A stretch of DNA of 64,000 nucleotides from Mycolicibacterium mageritense (GTDB lineage Bacteria > Actinomycetota > Actinomycetes > Mycobacteriales > Mycobacteriaceae), in NCBI RefSeq assembly GCF_010727475.1, contig NZ_AP022567.1:3162001-3226000 (forward strand). Direction: 5' to 3'. Shown in pieces: positions 9,281 to 17,269 of the stretch; position 1 is the first letter of the stretch; the number at the start of each line of letters is the position of its first letter. The notes below the pieces were generated by a model. It saw only the letters and a list, made by a program, of their open reading frames with translations. It ran no database searches and had not been told where the DNA came from. A program made the position numbers and the translations under genes.

Positions 9281-10345
9281 TCAGGCGCCGGGCACGACCC
9301 CGCGGGGCAGGATCAACGGCAGGTCGTTGTAGGTCACGATGCCGGGCGGGGCCGCGACCACCGCGGGGATCGCATTGAGCGGGGGCGTGGCGGTCATGAT
9401 GTGGCCGAGCACCATGAATTCTTCGAGCGTGGTGGCCTCGAAGTCGGGCGGTGGCAGGAAGCCCACCTTCATGGTGACCGTGGGACGCCCTGCCACCTCG
9501 ATCACCCAGCCGTCCTGGTCGATCTGCCAATCCGGTTGCAGTGCTTGGCCTTTGCGCCACCGTACGTTGATTTCGACCCGCGTCGCCCCCGCGACGATGC
9601 CCTTCCAGCTGGCGTACACACCTGCCACGCAGCCCGCCGGGATGGTCCACGAGCCAAGGTCGAGATCCTCGGTGGTCTGCGCGTACTCGGCGTCGCAGCG
9701 CACCTCGTCGAGTTCGACACCCAGCGCGTCGGCGACCATCCGGACGGCCTCGCCGAACACCCCGGTGCCGTGCGCGGTCATGGCCTGCAGGTCCGGGTTG
9801 TCGATGGGCTGGCCGAAGCCGACCGGTTTCTCGGTGGCGGGGGAGTCGTAGAACGTGGTGTCGGCGGCCTCGTTCACGGTGATCTTGTCGACGCGGTCGC
9901 AGATGCCCGCGGCCACCACCGACAGCTGGTTGACGTAGCCGGGGCTGATGCCCGAGCCGAACATGCTCGCCCCGCCGCGCGTGGCGGCGTCGGCGATCTT
10001 GTCCCGGCCAGCGCCCTGGTTGTGCCCGGTGATGAACGACGCCGTGGCCACGACGTTGACGCCAGCCTCGAGGATGCGGACCAGCTCGTCGACGTCGATC
10101 CACATGGGGTTGTAGACGACGACGTCGGGTTTGAGCGCGAGCAGCGCGTCGACGTCGTTGGTGGCCGTGACGCCGAGCGGTTCGATGCCCGCGAGCTCAC
10201 CGACGTCTCTGCCGACCTTGTCGGCCGACCAGGCGTAACAGCCGACGAGTTCGAGCGTGGGGTTCTTGGCGATTGCGGCGACCGAGCTCTTGCCGACGTT
10301 GCCGGTGGTCCATTGGACGACGCGATAGGGAGCGGTGTTTGGCAC
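9281..10345 (-). CDS. DapB-like NAD(P)-dependent dehydrogenase (dihydrodipicolinate reductase N-terminal domain)
   Basis: About 354 residues. The N-terminal Rossmann domain opens with 'YRVVQWTTGNVGKSSVAAI'. The overall pattern (GSGISPGYVNQL, then a C-terminal dimerisation-like domain) is that of DapB-fold proteins annotated as 2,4-diaminopentanoate dehydrogenase-like or hypothetical in mycobacteria. It is not the lysine-pathway DapB, and the real substrate is unknown. Start at GTG 10345; an ATG at 10384 would add 13 residues. It precedes the PucR gene by 14 bp on the same strand, so the two are probably co-transcribed. Confidence 0.75.
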   Translation of the reverse strand: MPNTAPYRVVQWTTGNVGKSSVAAIAKNPTLELVGCYAWSADKVGRDVGELAGIEPLGVTATNDVDALLALKPDVVVYNPMWIDVDELVRILEAGVNVVATASFITGHNQGAGRDKIADAATRGGASMFGSGISPGYVNQLSVVAAGICDRVDKITVNEAADTTFYDSPATEKPVGFGQPIDNPDLQAMTAHGTGVFGEAVRMVADALGVELDEVRCDAEYAQTTEDLDLGSWTIPAGCVAGVYASWKGIVAGATRVEINVRWRKGQALQPDWQIDQDGWVIEVAGRPTVTMKVGFLPPPDFEATTLEEFMVLGHIMTATPPLNAIPAVVAAPPGIVTYNDLPLILPRGVVPGA

Positions 10346-10403
10346 TCGCTCAGCATAGGGAGAGGTGCTGAGCTCAACTAGCAATTCTGGATAAGCGAAC
10401 CGC

Positions 10404-11429
10404 TTACGGGCCTGCGGCCAGCGTGGCCTTGCCGGTGCGCTGCTGCCCGGAGCGGTCCAGCCACGTGAGGTCGATGACGTCGCCGGGATAGTGCCGGTCC
10501 AGGATCAGCGTCAGCGTGCGGGCGGAGTCCAGCGTGGTGCCGTCCATGACGGTCAGCAGATCGCCGGGAACCAGGCCCGCGGCCTCGGCCGGGCCCCCGC
10601 GCACCACGTCCTGGATGACGACGCCGGAGCCGTCGCGCGTCGCGGTGCGGACACCCACACCGAGCAGCGTCGGCGGGCCGATGTGAACGGAGTCCGACGG
10701 CGTGCGCGACCGGATCTGCCCGGCGATGCCCATCGCGTCGTTGATCGGGATCGCGAACCCCTTGCCGCCCGGGCCCATGCGGAAGTTCACCGTCGCGGCC
10801 GTCGTCATCCCGACGACCTGCCCGGCCTCGTTGACCACCGGCCCGCCCGAGTCACCCGCGCGTACCGGCGCGGCGAACTCGAACAGCCCGTCGATCTGGT
10901 CTTTACTGCCCGTCAGCTCGTCCTCGGCGTTGACGGTGCGGCCGAACGCCGTGACGGTGCCGACCTCGCGCGTCAACGGGGCATTGGTGCCCTGGGCGTT
11001 GCCGAGCGCCACCACCGGGGCGCCGGGGGCCAGGGCCTTCGAGTCGCCGATCGGGGCCGCGGGCAGCCCGCCCGCGCCGCGCAACTGCAGGACCGCGATG
11101 TCGTGCTGGCGGTCGTAACCCACCAGATCGGCCATGAACGACTGGCCCGCGACGGTCGCGTTGATCGAGTTGGCGCCCTGTACGACGTGGTAGTTGGTCA
11201 GCACCTCGCCGCTCGGTGAGATCACGATTCCGGTGCCGATGCCGTATGCCTGCTGGTAGTCGACGACGGTGTCGATGCGCACCACCGACGGCTCGACCGC
11301 GGCAGCGGCTGCGGCCGGGTCACCCGGCGCGGCGGCTGCTGGGGAGACCGGAACCACGAGCGCCGCGACAGTCGTCAACGCTGCGGCCAGCACCACTGAC
11401 TTGACGCGACGCATCACGGATATGCCCAT
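10404..11429 (-). CDS. pepA: Secreted trypsin-like serine protease with PDZ domain (PepA, Rv0125 type)
   Basis: 341 residues. A signal peptide (about 1-34, hydrophobic core then AxA) is followed by a chymotrypsin/HtrA-fold protease with triad H81 (NYHVV), D110 (HDIAVL) and S194 (GDSGGP). A C-terminal PDZ domain (about 240-335) follows. The arrangement and wording match mycobacterial PepA (Mtb32A/Rv0125), an exported protease of unclear substrate. It stands alone in its strand context, 59 bp from the downstream DapB-like gene. A downstream ATG (residue 6) is an alternative start. Confidence 0.88.
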   Translation of the reverse strand: MGISVMRRVKSVVLAAALTTVAALVVPVSPAAAAPGDPAAAAAAVEPSVVRIDTVVDYQQAYGIGTGIVISPSGEVLTNYHVVQGANSINATVAGQSFMADLVGYDRQHDIAVLQLRGAGGLPAAPIGDSKALAPGAPVVALGNAQGTNAPLTREVGTVTAFGRTVNAEDELTGSKDQIDGLFEFAAPVRAGDSGGPVVNEAGQVVGMTTAATVNFRMGPGGKGFAIPINDAMGIAGQIRSRTPSDSVHIGPPTLLGVGVRTATRDGSGVVIQDVVRGGPAEAAGLVPGDLLTVMDGTTLDSARTLTLILDRHYPGDVIDLTWLDRSGQQRTGKATLAAGP

Positions 11430-11474
11430 GTATCCATCTTCCCCGGTCGCAGGGGGCGCTGTCGAACTCGGCGG

Positions 11475-12278
11475 TCAGTCGTCGACCGCGACGCCGCCGC
11501 GCGAACGCCTGCGCAGCCGGGAAACACCGCCCTTGTTGGCAGGTCGCCGGTTGCGCAGTTTGCCCCGAGGAGCCTCGGCTTCGGGCTCGCCAGATTCGGT
11601 GTCGTCGGCTTCGCTCTCAGCGGTCACAGCCTCGACGGGCTCGACTTCGTCGGCACCGGACTCGGGTTCTTCGGCAGTGACCTCGGCGGGGGCGTCCGCG
11701 TCGTCCTCGGCCTCGGTGTCCTCGGCAGCCGCGTCGTCTGTTTCGTCGACTTCGGACTCGGCCGCTTCTTCGGTGTCGTCGTCGGCCTCATCGGACTGCT
11801 TGCGGCGCCCCCGGCCCTTCTTCTCGCTAGTCTTGAGCGGTTTGGGTGCAGGTGGGGGCAGTTCGGCGACGAACGCCAGGTAGAAGCCGAAGATGCCGAG
11901 CAGCGCGATCGCGGCCGCAGCGCCGTAGATGCCGAACAGCCACTGGCCGGCGTCGTCGAGGTTGAGCCAGATCTCGCTGATCGCGGCGCCGAGGATGAGC
12001 ACAGCGGCCAGAACGTGCATGACGATCGAGGAGGTGCGCAGCCGCAGCGCCAGGTGCGGGGTGGCGTACTCGGGGCGCTTGGTCCGCAGCAACGTGAACA
12101 CCACGGGCAGGGCCGCGAGACCGATCAGGACAGCCGTGACGATCCGGAGCACCAAGCCGAGCGTGGGCGACGTCTGACCCATGAGCTCAGGCCAGCGGGG
12201 AACGACGAAGAAGAAGTAAAGGCCAGCCGCGACCAGCGAAAATGACGCATGCCAGGTCACCGCGACGGTGCGGCCCAT
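11475..12278 (-). CDS. Conserved mycobacterial membrane protein with acidic cytoplasmic tail (Rv3723 type)
   Basis: 267 residues: four predicted membrane helices in the first 145 residues, then a strongly acidic, low-complexity tail (about 155-245, rich in Glu/Asp/Ala) and a basic end (RNRRPANKG, RLRRRSRGG). No enzymatic motif is seen. Position beside tRNA-Ser, ffs and aspT matches M. tuberculosis Rv3723. Start at ATG 12278 because the longer open frame would run through the tRNA gene. Function unknown. Confidence 0.8.
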   Translation of the reverse strand: MGRTVAVTWHASFSLVAAGLYFFFVVPRWPELMGQTSPTLGLVLRIVTAVLIGLAALPVVFTLLRTKRPEYATPHLALRLRTSSIVMHVLAAVLILGAAISEIWLNLDDAGQWLFGIYGAAAAIALLGIFGFYLAFVAELPPPAPKPLKTSEKKGRGRRKQSDEADDDTEEAAESEVDETDDAAAEDTEAEDDADAPAEVTAEEPESGADEVEPVEAVTAESEADDTESGEPEAEAPRGKLRNRRPANKGGVSRLRRRSRGGVAVDD

Positions 12279-12352
12279 ACTCCTCCTTGGTTCTGTGGGC
12301 CGGGGTGCGGCAATGCTGGTGATCAGCAGGCCGCCACCCCGGACCCGAGTGC

Positions 12353-12437
12353 GGAGGATAGGGGATTTGAACCCCTGAGGGCTATTAACCCAACCCGCGT
12401 TCCAGGCGAGCGCCATAGGCCACTAGGCGAATCCTCC
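12353..12437 (-). tRNA. tRNA-Ser (anticodon GGA)
   Basis: Acceptor arm GGAGGAT pairs with ATCCTCC. The anticodon stem-loop has loop CTGGAAC giving anticodon GGA, and a long variable arm and a T-loop GTTCAAATC follow. The 85-nt length and large variable arm are typical of class II serine tRNA. The terminal CCA is not encoded. The RNA is read leftward, and ffs starts about 75 bp away in the other direction. Confidence 0.95.
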
Positions 12438-12499
12438 GTCGGCAATGGTAGCCGAACGCGCAACCCGTCCCGTCGGGTCGGGGGCCGACGGACGCGTAT

Positions 12500-12505
12500 T
12501 ACACT
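12500..12505 (+). promoter_or_regulatory. Probable -10 element of the ffs promoter
   Basis: TACACT fits the mycobacterial TANNNT -10 consensus and lies 7 bp before the predicted 5' end of the SRP RNA at 12512. No clear -35 is visible. Confidence 0.5.
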
Positions 12506-12511
12506 CGCCAT

Positions 12512-12598
12512 GGACCCCGCGCGGCGTCCATCCTGTGAACTCCCCCAGGGCCGGAAGGCAGCAAGGGTCAACGGGCTCTGGCGGGTGCGCGGGGTCCC
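12512..12598 (+). ncRNA. ffs: Signal recognition particle 4.5S RNA
   Basis: The terminal stem GGACCCCGCGC pairs with GCGCGGGGTCC. The apical domain contains the universally conserved SRP domain IV core 'GGGCCGGAAGGCAGCAAGGGT' (20-base part: 12548-12567). Length of about 87 nt fits short-form bacterial SRP RNA. It scaffolds Ffh in co-translational targeting of membrane proteins. It lies directly upstream of aspT and one gene before dnaX, as in M. tuberculosis. Confidence 0.93.
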
Positions 12599-12637
12599 CT
12601 TATGACTAACCCAGATTTTCATTTCGAAAGGCGCGCG

Positions 12638-13912
12638 GTGTCGTACCACTCTCTCGGCCGCGACGAACTGCTCGCGCAGCACGAACTGCAGCAGCGCAAC
12701 TACGCAGAACTGCAGGCCAAGCAGCTGAAACTCGACCTCACGCGCGGCAAGCCCGCGCCGGCGCAGCTGGATCTGTCGAACGCGCTGCTGAGCCTGCCCG
12801 GTGACGACTACCGCGACCGTGACGGCACCGACACCCGCAACTACGGCGGCCTGCACGGGCTGCCCGAGCTGCGGGAGATCTTCGGCGAGCTGCTCGGCAT
12901 CCCGGTGCAGAACCTGATCGCGGGCAACAACGCGAGCCTGGAGTTGATGCACGACAGCATCGTGTTCTCGCTGTTGCACGGCGGTGTGGACTCGCCCCGG
13001 CCCTGGGGTCAAGAGCCTGCTGTCAAGTTCCTGTGCCCGTCACCCGGCTATGACCGGCACTTCGCGATCACCGAGTCCTTGGGCATCGAGATGATCCCGG
13101 TGCCGATGCGCGAGGACGGGCCCGACGTCGACCTCATCGAGGAACTCGTCGCGGCCGACCCGGCCATCAAGGGCATGTGGTGTGTGCCGGTGTACTCCAA
13201 CCCGACCGGGGTCACGTATTCGTGGGAGACGGTCCGGCGTTTGGTCCAAATGCGCACGGCCGCACCCGATTTCCGGTTGATGTGGGACAACGCCTACGCC
13301 GTGCACACGCTCACCCCGGAGTTCGTCCGGCAGGTCGACGTGCTGGGACTGGCCGAGGCCGCGGGCAACCCGAACCGGCCGCTGGTGTTCGCCTCGACCT
13401 CCAAGATCACCTTCGCGGGAGCCGGCGTGAGCTTCCTGGGCGGCTCACTGGGCAACATCGCGTGGTACCTGCAGCACGCAGGCAAGAAGTCGATCGGCCC
13501 GGACAAGGTCAACCAGTTGCGGCACCTGCGGTTCTTCGGCGACGCGGACGGCGTCCGGCTGCAGATGCAGCGCCACCGCGAGATCATCGCGCCGAAGTTC
13601 GCACTGGTGGCCGAGATCCTCGAAGACCGCCTGGGCGAGTCGAAGATCGGGTCGTGGACCGACCCCAAGGGCGGCTACTTCGTGAGCCTCGACGTGTGGC
13701 CAGGCACGGCCAAGCGCACCATCGCGCTGGCCAAGGACGCCGGCATCGCGGTGACCGAGGCCGGATCGGCATTCCCGTACCGGAAAGACCCGGAGGACAA
13801 GAACATTCGCATCGCGCCGACGTTCCCGACGGAGTCCGACGTGCGGGAAGCGGTCGACGGCCTGGCCACCTGCGCGCTGCTCGCGGCCACCGAGTCACTG
13901 CTCGGCGAGTAG
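12638..13912 (+). CDS. aspT: PLP-dependent aspartate aminotransferase (Rv3722c type)
   Basis: 424-residue class I/II-fold aminotransferase. 'LDLTRGKPAPAQLDLS' near the N-terminus, 'SNPTGVTY' and the PLP-lysine motif 'STSKITFAGAG' are characteristic. The M. tuberculosis homologue Rv3722c is the main aspartate aminotransferase and feeds nitrogen into aspartate. The GTG at 12638 is chosen, not the ATG at 12602: it is preceded by GAAAGG at a suitable distance, and the Rv3722c N-terminus aligns there. The earlier ATG lies only 4 bp beyond ffs. It is followed by dnaX after 26 bp. Confidence 0.92.
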   Translation: MSYHSLGRDELLAQHELQQRNYAELQAKQLKLDLTRGKPAPAQLDLSNALLSLPGDDYRDRDGTDTRNYGGLHGLPELREIFGELLGIPVQNLIAGNNASLELMHDSIVFSLLHGGVDSPRPWGQEPAVKFLCPSPGYDRHFAITESLGIEMIPVPMREDGPDVDLIEELVAADPAIKGMWCVPVYSNPTGVTYSWETVRRLVQMRTAAPDFRLMWDNAYAVHTLTPEFVRQVDVLGLAEAAGNPNRPLVFASTSKITFAGAGVSFLGGSLGNIAWYLQHAGKKSIGPDKVNQLRHLRFFGDADGVRLQMQRHREIIAPKFALVAEILEDRLGESKIGSWTDPKGGYFVSLDVWPGTAKRTIALAKDAGIAVTEAGSAFPYRKDPEDKNIRIAPTFPTESDVREAVDGLATCALLAATESLLGE

Positions 13913-13938
13913 TCGGACCGCATCGGTAGCCTGCATCC

Positions 13939-15873
13939 GTGGCTCTCTACCGCAAGTACCGTCCGGCAACCTTCGCCGAAGTGGTCGGCCAGGAGCACGT
14001 CACCGAGCCGTTGTCCACGGCGCTGACCGCGGGCCGCATCAACCACGCCTACCTGTTCTCCGGGCCCCGTGGCTGCGGCAAGACGTCGTCGGCGCGCATC
14101 CTGGCCCGCTCACTGAACTGTGTGGACGGCCCGACCCCCACCCCGTGCGGGGTGTGCGACTCGTGCGTCGCGCTGGCACCCAACGGGCCGGGCAACGTCG
14201 ACGTCGTCGAACTCGACGCGGCCAGCCACGGCGGCGTCGACGACACCCGTGAGCTGCGGGACCGGGCGTTCTACGCGCCTGCCCAGTCGCGGTACCGCAT
14301 CTTCATCGTCGACGAGGCGCACATGGTCACCACGGCCGGATTCAACGCGCTGCTCAAGATCGTCGAGGAGCCGCCGGACCACCTGATCTTCGTGTTCGCC
14401 ACCACCGAGCCTGAGAAAGTGCTGCCGACCATCCGGTCGCGCACCCACCACTACCCGTTCCGGTTGCTCGCGCCGCGCACCATGCGCCCGCTGCTCGAAC
14501 GGATCTGTGGCGAAGAGAACGTCGAGGTGGACGACGCGGTGTACCCGCTCGTCATCCGGGCCGGCGGTGGCTCGCCGCGTGACACGCTCTCGGTGCTCGA
14601 CCAACTGCTGGCCGGGGCCGAAGGCAACCGGATCGCCTACCAGCGGGCGTTGGCCCTGCTCGGCGCCACCGACATGGCGTTGATCGACGACGCCGTGGAA
14701 GCCTTGGCGGCCGGGGACGCCGCGGCCCTGTTCGGTGCGGTCGAATCGGTGATCGACGCGGGCCACGACCCGCGCCGGTTCGCGACCGACCTGCTGGAGC
14801 GCTTCCGCGACCTGATCGTGTTGCAGGCGGTTCCCGACGCGGCCGCACGCGGCGTGGTCGACGCACCCGCCGACGTGCTGGACCGCATGCGCGAGCAGGC
14901 CGACCGGTTGGGCTCGGCCACCCTGACCCGCTACGCCGAGGTGGTGCACGCCGGGCTGGGCGAGATGCGTGGAGCCACCGCCCCGCGGCTGCTGTTGGAG
15001 GTCGTGTGCGCCCGGCTGCTGCTGCCGTCGGCGCATGACACCGAGTCCGCGCTGCTGCAGCGCATCGAACGCATCGAGACCCGGCTCGACATGTCGATCC
15101 CGGCCGGGGAGGCCGCGGCGGCCCGGCCTGCCGAACCGGCCAAGACCTACACGCGCCGCAGCCAGGCCGCCGCGACACCGCCGGCACCCACGCCTGCACC
15201 TGACCCCGAGCCGGCACCGCCGCCGCCGGCCGTTGTGGCACCCCCACCAGCACCGCCGGCTCCCGAGCCCGAGCCCGAGCCGGAACGCATGCCCGAGCCG
15301 GTGGCGACGGCGCAGGCACCCGAACCGGAGCCCGAGCCCGAACCGGAACCTGCGCCTGCTGAGCAGCCCGCCCCTGGCGGCGAACCCAACGCGGCCGCGG
15401 TGCGGTCGATGTGGACGACGGTGCGCGAGAAGGTCCGCGAGCGCAGCCGCACCACCGAGGTCATGCTGTCGGGTGCCATCGTGCGGGCGGTCGAGGGGAA
15501 AACCCTTGTGCTGTCCCATGAATCACCCCCGTTGGCCAAACGGTTGACCGAGTCGCGCAATGCCGACGTCATCCGCGACGCGTTGAAGGACGCGCTCGGG
15601 GTGGACTGGCAGATCCGGTGCGAGGTCGGCACGGTCGAGGCGGCCGCGCCGCCGCCACCCAAGGCCGCGAAGCCGCCGCCACGGATTCCCACCCGGCCGG
15701 GCCGCACCATCCCCGAGCCCGAACCGGTGCCCGATCCGGAGCCGACCGTCGACGACGAGGAAGAAATGCTCGCCGAGGCCTCGCAGGGTGAGGCCGGGCC
15801 ACGGCGCGACCCCGAAGAGGTTGCGCTGGAACTGCTGCAGAACGAACTGGGCGCGCGCAAGATCGAGGGTTAG
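13939..15873 (+). CDS. dnaX: DNA polymerase III subunit gamma/tau
   Basis: Clamp-loader ATPase of 644 residues, starting at GTG. The AAA+ domain has Walker A GPRGCGKTS (42-50), a zinc-binding Cys set (C61, C70, C73, C76) and 'VDEAHM' Walker B. Domain III lies to about residue 370. A long Pro/Glu-rich linker (about 405-490, EPEPEP-type repeats) leads to a C-terminal polymerase-binding-like domain (about 490-570). It loads the beta clamp in replication. No E. coli-type slippery heptamer plus hairpin is evident at the gamma position, so a separate frameshifted gamma form is not supported. Confidence 0.96.
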   Translation: MALYRKYRPATFAEVVGQEHVTEPLSTALTAGRINHAYLFSGPRGCGKTSSARILARSLNCVDGPTPTPCGVCDSCVALAPNGPGNVDVVELDAASHGGVDDTRELRDRAFYAPAQSRYRIFIVDEAHMVTTAGFNALLKIVEEPPDHLIFVFATTEPEKVLPTIRSRTHHYPFRLLAPRTMRPLLERICGEENVEVDDAVYPLVIRAGGGSPRDTLSVLDQLLAGAEGNRIAYQRALALLGATDMALIDDAVEALAAGDAAALFGAVESVIDAGHDPRRFATDLLERFRDLIVLQAVPDAAARGVVDAPADVLDRMREQADRLGSATLTRYAEVVHAGLGEMRGATAPRLLLEVVCARLLLPSAHDTESALLQRIERIETRLDMSIPAGEAAAARPAEPAKTYTRRSQAAATPPAPTPAPDPEPAPPPPAVVAPPPAPPAPEPEPEPERMPEPVATAQAPEPEPEPEPEPAPAEQPAPGGEPNAAAVRSMWTTVREKVRERSRTTEVMLSGAIVRAVEGKTLVLSHESPPLAKRLTESRNADVIRDALKDALGVDWQIRCEVGTVEAAAPPPPKAAKPPPRIPTRPGRTIPEPEPVPDPEPTVDDEEEMLAEASQGEAGPRRDPEEVALELLQNELGARKIEG

Positions 15874-15899
15874 CGCAACCCGTACAAACCCGTACAAGA

Positions 15900-15936
15900 C
15901 TGAAGATCGCAGCCACCCGGTGGCTGCGATCTTCAG
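15900..15936. terminator. Long hairpin between dnaX and the convergent methyltransferase gene
   Basis: A near-perfect 37-bp inverted repeat (arms starting CTGAAGATCGCAGCCAC, loop of about 3 nt) lies between the two convergent stop codons. There is no long T-tract, but mycobacterial terminators often lack one, and the symmetry allows use from both sides. Confidence 0.75.
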
Positions 15937-15955
15937 CGTTGGTACCTCTGAGCCG

Positions 15956-17269
15956 CTACGGCTGCCACCACGGCCGCAACGGCAACCCGCCGTCCTTGCC
16001 GTCCTCGTCGAGCTTCACGGCCAGAACCTGGTGCAGCTGAACCACATTCGTCTCGAAGCCCAGGCGTGACCCGGCCATGTACAGGCCCCACACCTTGGCG
16101 GTGGGCAGCCCGACCTCGGCAACGGCCTCGTCCCAGTGCTTGACGAGGTTGGCGCACCAGTCGCGCAGTGTGAGCGCGTAGTGGTTGCGCAGGTTCTCCT
16201 CGTGAATCACCTCGAGGCCGACGTCCTGGGCCTCTGCGATGATGCGGCCCGACCCCGTCAGCTCGCCGTCCGGGAAGACGTACCGGTCGATGAACCCGCC
16301 GGCCGACGGGCCCGTGCGGTTGTCGGGCCGGGTGATGCAGTGGTTGAGCAGCAGCGCGCCGGTGCGCATCTTGCGCTGCAGGAAAGCGAAGTACGCCGGG
16401 TAGTTGTGGACGCCGATGTGTTCGGTCAGCCCGATCGAGGACACCGCGTCGAACCCGGTCTCCGGGATGTCGCGGTAGTCGCCGTGGCGCACCTCGGCCA
16501 GGTCGGTGAGCCCCTCGTCGGCGATGGCCTGCTGCGCCCACGTGGCCTGCTCCTTGGACAGCGTCACGCCGATGGCCTTGACCCCGTGCCGCGCGGCGTA
16601 GCGCACCATGCCGCCCCAGCCGCAGCCCACGTCGAGCAGTCGGTCACCGGGCTGCAACCGGAGCTTGTCGAACACCAGCCGGTACTTGTTCTCCTGGGCT
16701 TCCTCGAGAGACGCGTCGGCATGCGGGTAGCACGCGCACGTGTAGGTCATCGACGGCCCGAGCACCCACTCGTAGAACGTGTTCGACACGTCGTAGTGAT
16801 GGTGGATCGCCTCGGCGTCGCGGGTCTTGCTGTGGCGCAACCCTTCCATCATCCGGCGCCACCGGGGCAGCGCCTCCTGCGGCGGTGGCGCGATGGGCTT
16901 GAGGTGTTCGAAGCCGATGGAGCGCACGATGTTGGCCAGCACACGTGCCGGCGGACGCTTGAAGTCCATCTTGTCGGCCAGGGCGCACAACAGCGGGTAC
17001 GGATCCCCGGGATGAACGCCGTGGGTTTCCAGGTCACCAGCGACATATGCGCGTGCGAGGCCGAGATCGCCGGGTGCGGTGGCCAGGTAGGTGGTGCCGC
17101 GCGGGGTCAGCAGGTCGAGCCCGAGTGTGGCGTCCTCGGGTCCGGCTGAACTGCCGTCGTATGCAGTGAATTTCAGTGGCAGCTTGCCCGCGGCGAAGAT
17201 CTCCAGGATCTCCGCAAGCGTGAGTTTGGTCGCCGGGGTGTGTGTCGACCGTTCCTTGAAAGTTGTCAT
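15956..17269 (-). CDS. SAM-dependent methyltransferase, cyclopropane-fatty-acid synthase family (Rv3720 type)
   Basis: 437 residues. The N-terminal CFA-synthase-type domain is followed by 'IHHHYDVSNTFYEWVLG' (about 155-171), the conserved CAC segment at 178-180 and SAM-binding motif VGCGWGG (214-220). This family methylates or cyclopropanates double bonds of phospholipid acyl chains. Its ATG overlaps the stop of the upstream FAD oxidoreductase by 4 bp. The same pairing (oxidoreductase plus methyltransferase) makes 10-methyl tuberculostearic acid from oleate in the Rv0449c/Rv0447c system, so a related methyl-branching role is a fair inference. Confidence 0.87.
   Translation of the reverse strand: MTTFKERSTHTPATKLTLAEILEIFAAGKLPLKFTAYDGSSAGPEDATLGLDLLTPRGTTYLATAPGDLGLARAYVAGDLETHGVHPGDPYPLLCALADKMDFKRPPARVLANIVRSIGFEHLKPIAPPPQEALPRWRRMMEGLRHSKTRDAEAIHHHYDVSNTFYEWVLGPSMTYTCACYPHADASLEEAQENKYRLVFDKLRLQPGDRLLDVGCGWGGMVRYAARHGVKAIGVTLSKEQATWAQQAIADEGLTDLAEVRHGDYRDIPETGFDAVSSIGLTEHIGVHNYPAYFAFLQRKMRTGALLLNHCITRPDNRTGPSAGGFIDRYVFPDGELTGSGRIIAEAQDVGLEVIHEENLRNHYALTLRDWCANLVKHWDEAVAEVGLPTAKVWGLYMAGSRLGFETNVVQLHQVLAVKLDEDGKDGGLPLRPWWQP

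Noticed and set aside
9267..10103. N-terminal extension of the PucR gene
   Set aside because: The frame is open but lies inside the DapB-like gene on the same strand, and its translation is Arg/Gly-rich; the PucR N-terminus is natural at GTG 9266.
12279..12416. Extension of the Rv3723-like protein upstream of 12278
   Set aside because: It would translate through the tRNA-Ser gene.
15150..15500. Programmed frameshift in dnaX giving a separate gamma subunit
   Set aside because: No A-rich slippery heptamer followed by a hairpin was found at the domain III boundary. The Pro/Glu-rich repeats are the usual mycobacterial linker.
14110..15519. Long open frames antisense to dnaX
   Set aside because: High-GC coding sequence gives long open shadow frames. 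The translations are Arg/Gly/His-rich low complexity with no family motif, while the plus-strand frame is a complete DnaX.
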